Shown: piece by piece, positions 10,480 through 22,066 of the stretch | How positions within the stretch are numbered: the first letter of the stretch is position 1 | Layout of the letters: each line of letters opens with the position of its first letter | NCBI RefSeq assembly: GCF_000224145.3 | Contig: NC_020169.2 | Coordinates: forward strand, 4,847,555 to 4,911,554 | DNA: 64,000 bases | Direction of reading: 5' to 3' | Source of the DNA: Ciona intestinalis | Taxonomy: Eukaryota > Chordata > Ascidiacea > Phlebobranchia > Cionidae | Position numbers and translations under genes: made by a program | The notes under the pieces: model-generated | The model's database searches: none | What the model was told of the DNA's origin: nothing | What the model saw: only the letters and a program-made list of their open reading frames with translations

Positions 10480-13400
10480 CTAGTTGAATATGATCTTATG
10501 CATATTGACGTCACCCCTAAAATCCACGGATCGGATGTTACGCAGAGGTTTGAAACGGTGAGCGAAGTTAAACAAGTGGAAGCCATTCAACATAAGAGTA
10601 AACCCTTTCTTGTCAACTTTTACCACCACCTGTGTATTTAAAGTGTGATTATGATTTCTATAAGTTATGAATCATTTGTTAACTTATTACACGGCTGCTT
10701 TTACAAACGCGTACATCTACAAAAATGGCGTTTGAAATTTGTCCTCTTGCAAAGAGCAAGAAAAAGATTATAACTTTCATCTGTTTTTTTTTTGCCTTTG
10801 CTATTGCGACAAGGAGTTAAATCTGATGTAAACCCGGAGCTCTTTCCGCGCGACCTCAACCATATAGAATAAAATGGTCAAAAAAATCAGAGTACTTATA
10901 ACCGTTAATTGCGTTCCTACTGTTTCGACAAGTAAGAACGTACGCCCCAAACCCAATATCTTACCATAAAAGGAGTATTTGGGGTAAACGGGAAATCCAT
11001 GTTTAGTGTTCGATCTTCGTTACCCCACTGGTTGTCCAGTAACGAGTTTCTAACGATTTGTTTTTCGTCGAAACGAGGGTTAACGTGAAACACTATATTG
11101 TTGCTGTCTTTGCCAAGAAAGTTAATCGAAAACCTGTAATATAAGGATACAAATTAAATGATAAACCAGGATGCCATAGGCTAAATGTTATAACACGATT
11201 TCTGAACTGCTAGGCGCGAAGTATCTCTTTATATAAAAAAAGGGGTCGAATACTTGCTGATGTTTAGACTAATCATATAAATGGGCATAGTGGTAGCATT
11301 TTTATTGAACGTTTAAACCAATTATAAAAAATATAACAGAATAATAAGCAATTGTCATGTTGAAAAAGTCCCCATACCATAATTGGCCACAAGTAACATA
11401 CCTTCTACCTCTTAACCTGGCACGAGCGGTATAAAACATAACACCCGGGTTTATTACGACAGTCGTTACCCTCCCACGCGAGGATAAGACTTACATTCAT
11501 TAGATTAGGCTATGACCGCTTGAACGAAATTTGTTTTAATGAAAACCAAGAACTTACGTTCCTCGGGGTCTTCCAATAAAAGTAACGTCATGAAACTTAA
11601 TATTAGGATACGGTACTGCCACCAAGGTATCAACAGCCTGAAAATTCAAAACATTTACAACTATTTGGGGTTAAATAATACGTTTTCCTTGCTATTTGGT
11701 GATTAACTGAAAAGTTGGGGTCGAATTAATAAAGAAATATATTTTTAACGTCGTTTAGTTCACTTTAAAGATTTGTTTTCAATGAAAATGTTGGTATATA
11801 GTGGGGTGGGGAAAAATGGGACACCTTTAGCACAAAATATCCAAACATCCTGATCGTGTTTTAAACAATTAACAGCGGTCTATGAAAGTCGCGAGGACAA
11901 GGTTTTATAACTCTTTGAATGTTTTTTGTTTACTACCAAAATGTACGAGAAAATAGAATGAAAAGGTGTCCCATCTTCCCCCATCCTACTATATATATAG
12001 AGAGAGAAAGTCTTGACATAGTATAGGGTTGGGGAAGACGGGTCATTTTTAGCTCATTACATCTGAATATTCTGATTGTGTTTTTAACAATTAACAACGG
12101 TCTAAAGAAGTCCTGCGAATGCGGTTTTTATAATTCTTTCTTTGTTTAAAAAATGGGACAAGAAAATATAAAGAAGAGGTGTCCCATTTCCCTACCCGAC
12201 TATAACTTTAGGATTGTGCTAACTATCAAGGTATTGGATCAAGTTGTAGACTACTTACTGGCTTTGGTATCTCAAGTCCAGTGTCGGGGTACTGAAAAAT
12301 ATAAATAAATTAGAACTTAACATACGCCAATTCTTCTGTTCTAATCCACATAGTTGAGGTTTTACACCATGCCACACCATGAAACTTGAGCAACTATGCA
12401 TTTCAACTAAAGAGTGTCTCGTTTAAAATGTGATATAGTAGTGGTAAGCGGCCCACTTACCCACAGAAGCTTACTGGTTCAAAAAATAATAACCCACAAT
12501 GATACGTACGTGATAATAACTCGTAAGCCGGCAATAGATTTGTAAAAACAACTCGTGTTGTATTGATTGTCGTTGCCCGCCACTCGTTAAACAAGTTAAC
12601 GAAAAAGCTATATATATAAAGAATAGAAAGCATTTGTTCTAAATATGCTTACACTGCCTAGCATGCCAAATGAAAGAGTTTTCACAGACATATCTCCCTC
12701 GACATTAATTCTGGAAATCTTGTAAAGTTCAACTCTGTGTTTGAAACCGAGCAAGTGCTTTTGGTTGACGAAAACCTGAAAATGTTAATGTCAGTTTTGA
12801 ATAAGTGAATGTAACTTATTGTTTGGCATCGTTAAATGTCTTGCCCAAAAGCACACACGCCCAAAATGGTGGAAGCAACGGTCCTCGAACCCGTACCTTG
12901 TTATGAAGCAGGTTAACCACGTTTAAAGACGTAATTACTTGCCTATTTGCGAGGAGTTCACTATAACAGAAAGTGTTACAATATGCAAAATCTATACCTT
13001 TATTTTTCTTTCTGTACAAAGTATCATCATTGTAAAATCTCCACCGACTTTAAATGGAAACTTTCCTGGCGGTGTTTTCTCCTCAGTATGCCATTCACCA
13101 TCCACCCTGTTGTTACACACGACTATGTTGCCTTCATTAATTCTCGGGTTACAATGGAAACCGATATTGTCAACTCCGTACATTAGGTTGACAGAAAATC
13201 TGTGAAATTAAAGATAACATTTTTGTATAAAATCTTAAGCCAGAAGGAAAATGCCTCCTATGCTGCGAAAGCAAACAGTACACTTGTATAGCCTATTATT
13301 ATTTGCACGCAAATATAGGGGGTGTTAGTGTACACACTTGTCCTGTAAAGTTTGCACACATTTTAACATTGATAGACTACACTGATAGAATAGTATGAAC

Positions 13401-13915
13401 CAACGTCGGTATGAAAATGCTGCAAACAATTCGTATAATGTTAAAACTTAATACCTGGTAGCATTTGGTAAGATTGTACCGGAGATGACGAAAGTTCGTC
13501 CACGAAAAACTCCATTGATATGTTCAGTAAATGGGATTACCTGCATACATGATTTGATGAGACAGACGTGTTTGAATTAGCAATGAGGCATAATAACATA
13601 TTTTAGAGTAAAAAAAATTGAAAAAGTCTTATCTGACAAAGTGTCTCATCTTCCCCACCCAGCTATAATATAGTCTATGGGGAAAGATGGGTCATTTTTA
13701 GCACATAATATTCAAATATCCTGTTCGTGTTTTAACAATTAACGAAGTTCTATTTTAGTCGTGAGGATACGGTTTTATGAATCTTTGTATAGGCTAATCT
13801 TTTTTTTTGCTACCAAATGGAACGAGAAAATAGAATGAAAGGGTGTCCCATCTTTCCCACCCTACTATATTCACATTGAATAACTTACCGGGTTTTCGAT
13901 GGCTGGTTGAGACAT
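10480..13915 (-). CDS. Tandem-repeat galectin (two carbohydrate-recognition domains)
   Basis: Eight exons on the minus strand: 13889-13915, 13455-13540, 12998-13199, 12653-12775, 12259-12291, 11558-11637, 10965-11133, 10480-10629; 289 residues, all phases consistent. There is no signal peptide (start MSQPAIENP), as usual for galectins. CRD1 (about 10-146) carries FHCNPRINE, VVCNN, GEWHTEEK. CRD2 (about 158-289) carries FHVNPRFDE, IVRNS, NQWGNEDR and ends LNGFHLFNFAHRF. These supply the H-N-R, V-x-N, W-x-x-E sugar-binding set in both domains. CRD1 has Lys where the classical final Arg stands; CRD2 keeps Arg. The linker is the 11-residue exon YPDTGLEIPKP. The family binds beta-galactosides on glycoproteins and acts in innate recognition and adhesion. 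Several introns carry short inverted-repeat transposons. Confidence 0.92.
11400..11520 (+). repeat. Dispersed repeat family C (copy); others listed in text
   Basis: Segment with GGCACGAGCGGTATAAAACA, then GTCGTTACCCTCCCACGCGA, GGATAAG. Similar copies: about 12480-12600, 22870-22955, 24435-24545, 25540-25640 on the + strand and 24960-25085, 53865-53945, 54305-54390 on the minus strand. About 100-120 bp each, without coding capacity and mostly in introns. Probably a short non-autonomous element; I cannot assign a family. Confidence 0.55.
11797..11995 (+). mobile_element. Short inverted-repeat transposon (MITE), family A, copy 1
   Basis: Ends TATAGTGGGGTGGGGAAAAA and CCCCCATCCTACTATA are imperfect inverted repeats. 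The body (TTTAGCACA...ATATCC...AACAGCGGTCTATGAAAG) is shared by ten other places in the window. About 200 bp, no coding capacity, in a galectin intron. Ends in TA suggest a TA target site. Confidence 0.8.
12019..12205 (+). mobile_element. MITE family A, copy 2
   Basis: Same body and ends as copy 1, only about 25 bp downstream of it, more diverged (GGGTTGGGGAAGACGGGTCA at the left, TTTCCCTACCCGACTATA at the right). Two adjacent copies in one intron. Confidence 0.75.
12816..12930 (-). repeat. tRNA-like SINE fragment
   Basis: On the minus strand it reads GGTTAACCTGCTTCATAACA, then GGGTTCGAGGACCGTTGC (a B-box-like GGTTCGAG), then TTTTGGGCAAGACATTTAACG. The last segment recurs at 41930-41955. B box plus shared tail fits a tRNA-derived SINE. 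Lies in galectin intron 4. Confidence 0.5.
13641..13870 (+). mobile_element. MITE family A, copy 3 plus abutting right-end fragment
   Basis: 13641-13668 is only the right end (GTGTCTCATCTTCCCCACCC); 13669-13870 is a fuller copy ending CCCACCCTACTATA. The two abut, so one either inserted next to or into an older copy. Confidence 0.7.
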
Positions 13916-15918
13916 TACTTGACAATAATGTAACTTACTAAACGTAGTAATCTTACACTAAACCTAGAAAAAGAAATATTTAATAAACCTAAAAGAACTA
14001 CAGGATTGTCAATTTAATTCGCTTCTACCTACTGTGCTAGTTTTCTTTTATCTTTCAACCAGTTTGTTTATACATAAAATCGTGCGTATAAACTGGTGCA
14101 AAATTAAACAAAGTAAACAAATGCGAATCCAGTGAGGCAGGGCGTGGCAGACCATTTCCTACCACTAACCTAATAGGCCTGCGTACGGTTTGCAACAGAT
14201 TCTAAAACGATATGTGCTGATCTGACTTTCTAAACATACTCCCTGTACAAATCTCAATGTAGAATAGATCAAGTTGCCTGCTTCAGATAAGTACATGTAA
14301 AAGCGCCGACGTGTAAAATAAATTAAGACGTGCTTCGTCCTTGCTAGGGGCATTCGACACAGCTGTTTAAAAGCAACAACACTGCAAACCAACTCACGCG
14401 GCCTTGTCACGTAGTGCCTTGGGAATATAAGATTAATGGAAGTATTGCCTTTGTATGTGTTATGATTATTTGCTTTTAAAATCCTGTGTTGCAGACAAAA
14501 ATGACTCAGATCAGATCCTGTATATATCCTTTGTTTTATGTTACTAAGCGTGTGTCTCAGATGACTCAGATCAGCTTCTGTATATATCCTTTGTTTTATT
14601 TTACTAAGCGTTTCCTTATGCGCTCACACATTATAATATGCACGACTATAAACATGCACAAGATTCTCTTCGCTCGCTAAGTTCCTCATATCAAAGTACG
14701 ATTTATTTAACGATGCGCTGACTTTTATAACCCGACATTTCCTCTCAACATGTATAGATAACATGGCATCGGGGGTTTTACAATTTCGAAGTAACGAAAC
14801 GCCGAAGGCAAAATCTGCACGTCCCACGCGTTTTGCGTAGGTTGCAATTACATGTCAACCAAACATACATATTAAATCTGGAATGTTGAGCAATTTCCCC
14901 TCTGGTTTTATACACTCTTTCGTGTCTTATAAGTTACCACACATGTTAATTATTTGTGGGCGAATTTTTAAATAATTTAAAATGATGAAGCTTTGATCCG
15001 TGTTTAAATCACCCAAAGTGAGTGGAGAGAAAATACCCCGCATTGTAAAATAAGGTTAATCTGAAGACGAAATGACATATTTGCCTATGCATTATTAAAT
15101 CAAAAGTACCCCGGTTTTATGTTAAAACCAACGAAGAAGATCATTCCATCGATCAGACATTGATGAAACATAGGATATTTATTTTCCGCCAAATCCACAC
15201 AGATACAAATACGCAAATAAGCACAAGAAATACGGGTTGGTCAAATGCGCGCATTTATATTTGCGATTATTTAAATGAACCAACCAGAAAAACTATTGTC
15301 ACATTTTCGGATTAACGACGTTACGTCATGTGCATTTGGTTGCTATAGAAACGGGTGTCCGATAGCAACGCTGCGAGTGAAAGCAATTGTTTTGCGAGCG
15401 TACAAGCAAATCGATATTCGTATGCGGATTACGATACGGCACCGTATGTGCCAATGCAAAAGCAATTACTTGGTCAATTTTGTACAAACGGAACTTGAAA
15501 TGTTATTGCGAATAGATTCGGATCGCTATCTATATTCCTTTGAAACCAAAAATAGAAAAAATGTCTGAATTTTAAGCAACAAGCGTGAGGCTGTTTTGGG
15601 TACCGTGGATGCTCTATCGCAATGTCTGTAGTCGTTAAGTGCATATGGGAATATGTACAATTTCGGTTGCAAAATGTCAGAAAAAATTAGGGATTCACAA
15701 GGGTCTTGTTCAGGGTTCTGCAGGGGCTAAACTTGTGCTTTGGGCTACCAAAAAAAGTATGTTTTGGGCAGACTTTTGATACACAGTGCGCAATGAGATT
15801 GTAAAAGAGAGAGTAAGAGCTGTAAGCATGGTGGAAAATAATACTTGTAATGCAGAAATAGAAAACAAAGTCTGGTAAAGTAAATTAGCACCACTGTGAG
15901 TGATTTGATTCAATTTTG
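13916..15918. other. Intergenic between UNC119 3' end and galectin 5' end (about 2 kb)
   Basis: No exon with splice support. The galectin promoter should lie just right of 13915. The stretch contains one 60-bp tandem duplication (14501-14615). Open frames of 60-97 codons occur (for example 15275-15568 +) but show no recognisable composition, domain or splice context, and I do not call them. Confidence 0.5.
14501..14615. repeat. 60-bp tandem duplication
   Basis: ATGACTCAGATCAG followed by CTGTATATATCCTTTGTTTT begins at 14501 and again at 14561, with a few mismatches. Two copies only. Confidence 0.85.
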
Positions 15919-18900
15919 TTATTCCAATCCTGCGTTGTAAGCGTAGTCTGCTTTATTGTGCATCACTAGTTTGTTGTTTACAAAGTAGAAGCTGTCAGAT
16001 TTGGTCTCAAATGGTGAATTGATCATTTTTTGCACTGAAAATAAAAACATTGTGTTAAAATGTTCGTCAAGAACGGGTTTAAATTGTTATATAATGTGAT
16101 TGCCTCCTTTAACAAGAACTAAGATAAAATAACTCTAATAGAGGAAACATTAACAAAATGTCAGGTATCAATACACATTACAAACAAACATGCAGATAAT
16201 ACTTACAAGTTAAAAAAAATGATTCAGGCAAATACAATAAATATTATTCACAACGGGTACCTTACAAGCAATACAGATATAAGGAAACATTAAATAAAGC
16301 CCTGTCTTGCATAAATGTTTTGTTCCTAGGACCACACAAACATTTGGAAAAGGGGTGGCATGATAATAACTGACGCCCGTTGAGGTAAAACCACGGTAGC
16401 CTATGTCACATTTATGAGTTTGCTTAAACATTTTAAAAATGTGTCTATGTCCAACAGCATGCAAAATTATAAAAAAGACACTTTTAAGAGTGACATTAGC
16501 TACCTTGGTTTTGCCTCAGCAGGTTATGTTTAGCAATGCAGTTTTACACTCAAAACATTTACCCCGCTGTTAGGTGATTATACAAACACACAGAGCATAT
16601 TACATTAAAATAGCGTATTCTACATTTTACAACGGTAACCACATTTTTTACTAGTAAAGTATTGTTTAAAAAAAACGCTTATATCATCGGACTTTTTAAA
16701 TATAAACTCTGTTTGTTAGTAGAGTGACTTGACAAACGGTCAGACACGCGTAAAAAGTTTTAAAAGAATGAAAGCTGGAAAGCAAATATTGACATAAGCT
16801 GTTTCTCACATCTTGCAAGGAGTGCCAAAATATACTAAGTCATTCAGTTTGTTAAAATAAGAAAAAACATATTTTTATTTGTTGTGTATATAAGCTATAT
16901 CTTTTTGTGTATATAAAATTAAGGTATAAATGTATATATATAATATAAACCATTACTTTACCGCAAGAATAATTTTATGAGGGACTTCACGTATGTATAA
17001 TTTATAATGTTTCCAAATTAGCGCTGAACAATGCACCACCATTTCTCAATTTGAATAAGATTCTCTCCTACTTTATCTTATAATATTTCAATCCATCTTA
17101 CTTGTGTCTTGGGATAGCTTGGGAAACTCATAGATATGTTCACATGTGTTCTTGCTGTTAGGAATGCAGAACCCAAAGTCAAAATCGAAACTTTTAAGCA
17201 GTTGACTGCGGAAGTAATGACGTTCAATCATTCGGAAACTTTGAACTGGTGTGTCTCCAACCACAAACTCAACCCTGAAAAAATAATTAGTTAAGTTTAA
17301 TAAATTTACGTTTTAAGGGTAATGGGCGAACTCTGGCATAAGTTTCAGGTGTTTCATGCTGTGTGTCATCTTGCCACTTTATGATTTGATACCTTACCCG
17401 CATAGATATTTACTGATGCTAATTCCAGTAATTATCGCAAAGCTTAAATTTAGTACGCCTTTTTTTCAGAACTCGGTAACTACTACAGTCTGTTTCAGAA
17501 GTAAAGTAAAATTGAACTAGTGTATCATAAAGTTACACCTAGAGAGTTTATTCAATTGTTCCATACATGGGATTAGATAAGTTGGTTCAAATGCAATATG
17601 ATATCTGATTAATAAATAATGAAAAAGATAAACACACAGTCTCAGATATAAAATCACTGGTAGATTGCCATTGTAGTATAAAGTATTAATAAGAACTGAA
17701 TATTGGGCAAAGGGTGAAATAACAAAGCATATCTAAACTGAATAATTAAATGCTTAGGGATTGACATTGTCAATTTGTCAACCAAGCTTTTGGCTAACAG
17801 TGACAACATCATATGTTTAAAACAATAGTTTGAATTTAAAACAGTTTCAACCGTGCTGCCGAAGTGTTACAAACACGCTGATCCTAAATATACATCATTT
17901 ACCACAATAATCAATGAGGTTCCATATGTATAACAACAATGAGTGGAACTGTATTAAAGTCACTCCAGATTTTGCAAAAAAAAATAATAAAATGTCACAA
18001 CTATGTATAACTTACGTGGCTCCAATAGTTTTCAAGTTAAGAAACTGAGGGGTAAACTGATAACGAACGAAGCGTCCAGCATTTGGGTCGGTCACGTCAA
18101 CACTGCCTGGTAGGTCCGGCATCTCTTCTGTAAGAAAACAATAAAAACAAACTTAATATTTAAAAGCATGTTTGTAATGTAAGCACACTGTTTGAAATTC
18201 AATTAAAAATACAAGTTGCAATAATAAAAAAGAAGGGCTGACACTCATGTTAAATGTGGCTTAAATTGACCTGAATATATTGCTACCTTTTAATATTTCA
18301 GAAAAGATTTTTTACAACTTTGAATAAATTTGTTCAGGGGTAAAAAACAGTTTATTTTTATGGTTTATCGATGCTTTATTATTTCATTTTAAAGGTTATA
18401 TGTCAAAACCATTGCAAGACACTAAGACAGGTAGTATTACACCATTTTTTTTAGTTTAAACGTTGACTTTCAATTAACAGAAGGAACTTGAACTGGTGGA
18501 TAATTAACTGTGTTGATGGGAGCCATATACAACACTTGACACATCACTTATAATTAATAATTAATGCTCGTAACAGCAGTGGCTATTAGAACAAATGTCA
18601 CAAAACTGAAACTGACTTTTTTAAAACGAGCAATTTAATTTGCAGAACAAATACAATATTTGCCAATCGTATTTGTAATAGTTAGTTCAAACAGAAAAGA
18701 TGCTTTTTTGAGTGTACTGCAAATTCAGGTTATGAATTTCATTTTCATGTCATTTTAACTTTATAAAAAAGGGTAGAAATAAGATTTTGGGCTTTGGTGC
18801 ATAATGAGAAATCAAAAACCTAAAATAAACAATCTGTATAAAGTCAAAAAACAAGTACATTACAATTTATATTGTTAAATAAATGGCTCAAACGTGAACA

Positions 18901-19924
18901 GCTAACAAAGTTTACATATAATAATACTCATATACCTTTAGAGGGTTTAGATATTTCAAACAACACAGTATCACTCTCCAGGTCTCGGATTTTGAACCGA
19001 GTAAAGTCGATGCCATAAATGTTGTCGTCAACCTCGCATAAGTAATCTGTACAAGCAATATATTTAGTGCGGGGAGAAACACCTGCAGTTCCTTTGTGGT
19101 GACTAAATGGGGTAACAACAATTTGTGGTTATAAGAACATTACTGCAAATGTGTGAGCCATGCATATATTTATAAGCGACACAGTAACTAATTTAAAAAA
19201 TTCAAAACCTGGAAGCAATCTCAAGGCAAGTGCATTAATAATTCATTAACAAAAGTCTGCTTTATAACTCATTGAACAAACAGCAACACAGTTGCTAGGC
19301 AACAAAACATAACTGGAAAGCAACAACTTAGAAACAATTAGAACAAAGAAAAATTGTCTCGTTCACTGTCCAGAAACCTTCACTGCTTTTTATACCATTA
19401 GAACATTCCAGTCTGCTCTACTTCATTTTAACAACTTGTCAAATATTTGGTAATAAAATCTACCCGTAATGTCACATCGATCAAATCCTAAATCATTGCT
19501 ACTGGAGAAATAGATAGTTGGGCTGAACATTTGTTTAGATATGCATGTTATTTACCCCGAAAAGGGACCTTTTTAATATTAAATTCACTAATATATATAC
19601 ATATATTTCAGTTGGACAAATAATATTTTTTTCACAAGTAAAGCCATTTTTGAACTGATATTCTTTCTTCCATAATGAAATAAAAAAAACATACCAAATT
19701 TAAATCTACTAAAGATGCAATTTTCTAAATACACCAGACTTACTGTCGGTTGAACACGTCAATCTCAAAGTATCTTCTGGTGTGATACTTCCTCTCTTTA
19801 ACAGCTCAGCCTCGGTGATCATGTCCTTAACATCCTTGCTCTTCCTCGTCTTCCTGCTAAGGAAGCTTGGACCTTTCTTCTTTGGGTTGGGAGATCCATT
19901 CATAGTTTTTGGGGAGCTTGCCAT
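15919..19924 (-). CDS. UNC119: UNC119 lipid-binding chaperone
   Basis: Five exons on the minus strand: 19744-19924, 18936-19046, 18016-18127, 17102-17274, 15919-16034; 230 residues, close to the family's usual length of about 240. The N-terminus is a basic, Ser/Pro-rich tail ([17 protein letters not shown]). The GMP-PDE-delta-like beta-sandwich starts at [10 protein letters not shown] and contains [69 protein letters not shown] and ends [22 protein letters not shown]119 binds myristoylated N-termini (transducin-alpha, ciliary cargoes, Src-type kinases) and is released by ARL3-GTP, delivering cargo to cilia or membranes. Conservation is very high across the core. The start is the only ATG upstream in frame in exon 1 with a plausible tail. 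Confidence 0.96.
17318..17400 (+). repeat. Fragment of dispersed repeat family B (SINE 3' module)
   Basis: GGGTAATGGGCGAACTCTGG followed by a diverged remainder, similar to better copies at 48025-48092 and 57135-57216. Lies in the last UNC119-side introns. Confidence 0.4.
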
Positions 19925-20060
19925 ATGTTAACACTTGTTTGAAATTAAGTTTTACAAAACAAGAACTAGTTGTACCTGTGTACATTGTTGGTTTTATTAG
20001 GCTTTTGTTTGAGAAACCATTTTTTTCAAACTATTTGCAGTAGTTGCACAAAGTTTATTT

Positions 20061-20102
20061 TAAGCTGTCTAATATTTTTTTAATAAAATATTAGACAGCT
20101 TA
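20061..20102. repeat. Perfect 18-bp inverted repeat with 6-nt loop
   Basis: Arms 20061-20078 (TAAGCTGTCTAATATTTT) and 20085-20102 are exact reverse complements around TTTAAT. About 140 bp upstream of the UNC119 start codon. It could be a tiny foldback element or a transcribed hairpin in the 5' leader. Confidence 0.75.
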
Positions 20103-22040
20103 CTTTTGGAAAAATTTAACACATTATTGTAACACCACAAAATTACTGCTTGATTACAAAACAAAACCGTTTGCGCCAATAAACAATGCTATTTCTTTTA
20201 ATCAAGTCTAAAAAATACATATCTTAGAAAGGCAACACTTACTAAGCAATTTTTGATATTGTTTGTTAAATATATATACTTCGGTATAATTACTTTAACA
20301 GTATATATATTTTAGTTAAAAATGAGATTAAGTACCAACAGCGTTAAACATTCAATCAATCAATGACAGCTAATTTTAGAGCGGCAAACACAGTAAATCG
20401 AACAGATGTTCAATTAAACATTACATACCCATAATTCAGATAAATATTGACAGCATCACTACAGTCATAAAATAAAGCAGTCAGTCATGCACTATGGATA
20501 TGGTTGCTGCCGTTCTACACAAAAAATCAATAAATACAAGATGACACTGCATGTACACGCAATCTATATATCTGGTTTATTGGTTTGCCTACTCAATAAA
20601 AGAAGGAGAAACCCTAAACCCTGTTAAACTTGATTATATTGTTAATAATACAACGCTATTTAATATTTATCAATATTAAAACAGGGCAAAACACTTGTTA
20701 CTTTTTGATTTTTAAATCCTTACCTATTAATATAATATTATATAATTTTAAATATTACAATCACTTAAACCCACAGAAAACATAAGCATAAAAATCCCAA
20801 CTACACAACAAGCAAAAATACAATCCATCTTAACTCACAAACATACAAAAGCCAATACTGCAGGTCTTTTCACATGTTATAAGTTGCCAGCGTGAGCACT
20901 ACTTTAAATTTTATCTTGGCAACAGAAATATTACTGAAATATTTACACTCTCAAACGAGCGAGATTCAAAACACACGAAAGTACAAATATTTCAGTCAAG
21001 AGTGCAAATACTCCAATTATTTGTACTTTTGAAAAAAGAGTTAAAACAAAAAACCTGTATATAGTAAAAAAATGACATACTTGTTTCCTATTACTTATAT
21101 ATTACTCATTTCTTATAATATTGATTTAGAGACATTTATCTCTACGTTTGAATGTTTTCTATAATGCCACTTCAACTCATTATAATGTATGGTGTTAAAG
21201 TCTGATTTTAAATTTTGGTTTATAGAACTATTTTGCACAAAAAAAGTTTTGTGCAGATTTAAATATATTGGTTTAGTTATGGGACAACAATATAATATCT
21301 ACAACAACATAATGATTAATTACCAAGGTTATGAGTGAATAAAAAGTTGACATGATAGATTTAGGCCCATAAGCAATTCTAAATTAGGTATTCATATATA
21401 TATGACCTTCTACACAATTTTCGTTTATTAGCCGTAAACAATACAAACCTTGGAATTGCTAAATACCAGCTTAACCTGTTTGACTAGAATCTATAAATAG
21501 GATTAACCAGCAATTCGAAATTAAATAATATTTAAAACTAAACAATCTACATACACATGCCTAAATAGACTAAATACTAGGTATAATGTTAGTTTATCAT
21601 GCTAAATTTATATTATACAAAAGATAAAACATCGGATGCTTGATTTGCTGATACGTTATTACTAACCGTTCTCAAATAACAAATTATTAATTACGCAATT
21701 TAACTGATAAGAAAATTAAAGTGCAGACAAAAGACAAACACTGTGGCTAGGTTTCTACTTCCCAAACCAGGTCATAGCACGAACCATTTTATTTGCATAC
21801 ACTTTACCAAACAGCAACAACAAATAATATAAAAGTCAAGAACACATAAGACGAAAATATTTTGCCCACAGCTAATTCGATGTATTGTTAGAACACTTCA
21901 CCGTAAGTGTCGTCCATTAATGGTCTAGTTTAAACCTATCGATGGTCCCTGAAAGCTCCACTGACTGATACCAAAAGTTACAGCACCTAATTCTAAACTC
22001 ACAAGACTAAGAAATAAAAACACGTTTATAGCATTTGTAT

Positions 22041-22059
22041 TTTATTGATCACATTTATT
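22041..22059 (-). terminator. Two poly(A) signals of the glucanase gene
   Basis: AATAAA on the minus strand at 22054-22059 and 22041-22046, starting 7 nt after the stop codon. This implies a very short 3' UTR. Confidence 0.6.
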
Positions 22060-22066
22060 CGACAAG

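Larger units (their letters stand above)
19925..22066. other. Intergenic between UNC119 5' end and glucanase 3' end (about 2.1 kb)
   Basis: Very AT-rich and without exons that I can support. It holds the perfect hairpin at 20061-20102 and, at its right edge, the glucanase poly(A) signals. UNC119 promoter elements should sit just right of 19924; none is obvious. Confidence 0.5.

Noticed and set aside
12816-12930. Possible tRNA gene
   Set aside because: Only a B-box-like segment is present; there is no cloverleaf, and the sequence recurs elsewhere with a common tail, as in a SINE.
15275-15568. 97-codon open frame
   Set aside because: No recognisable domain, no splice partners, no repeat of similar frames; likely chance.
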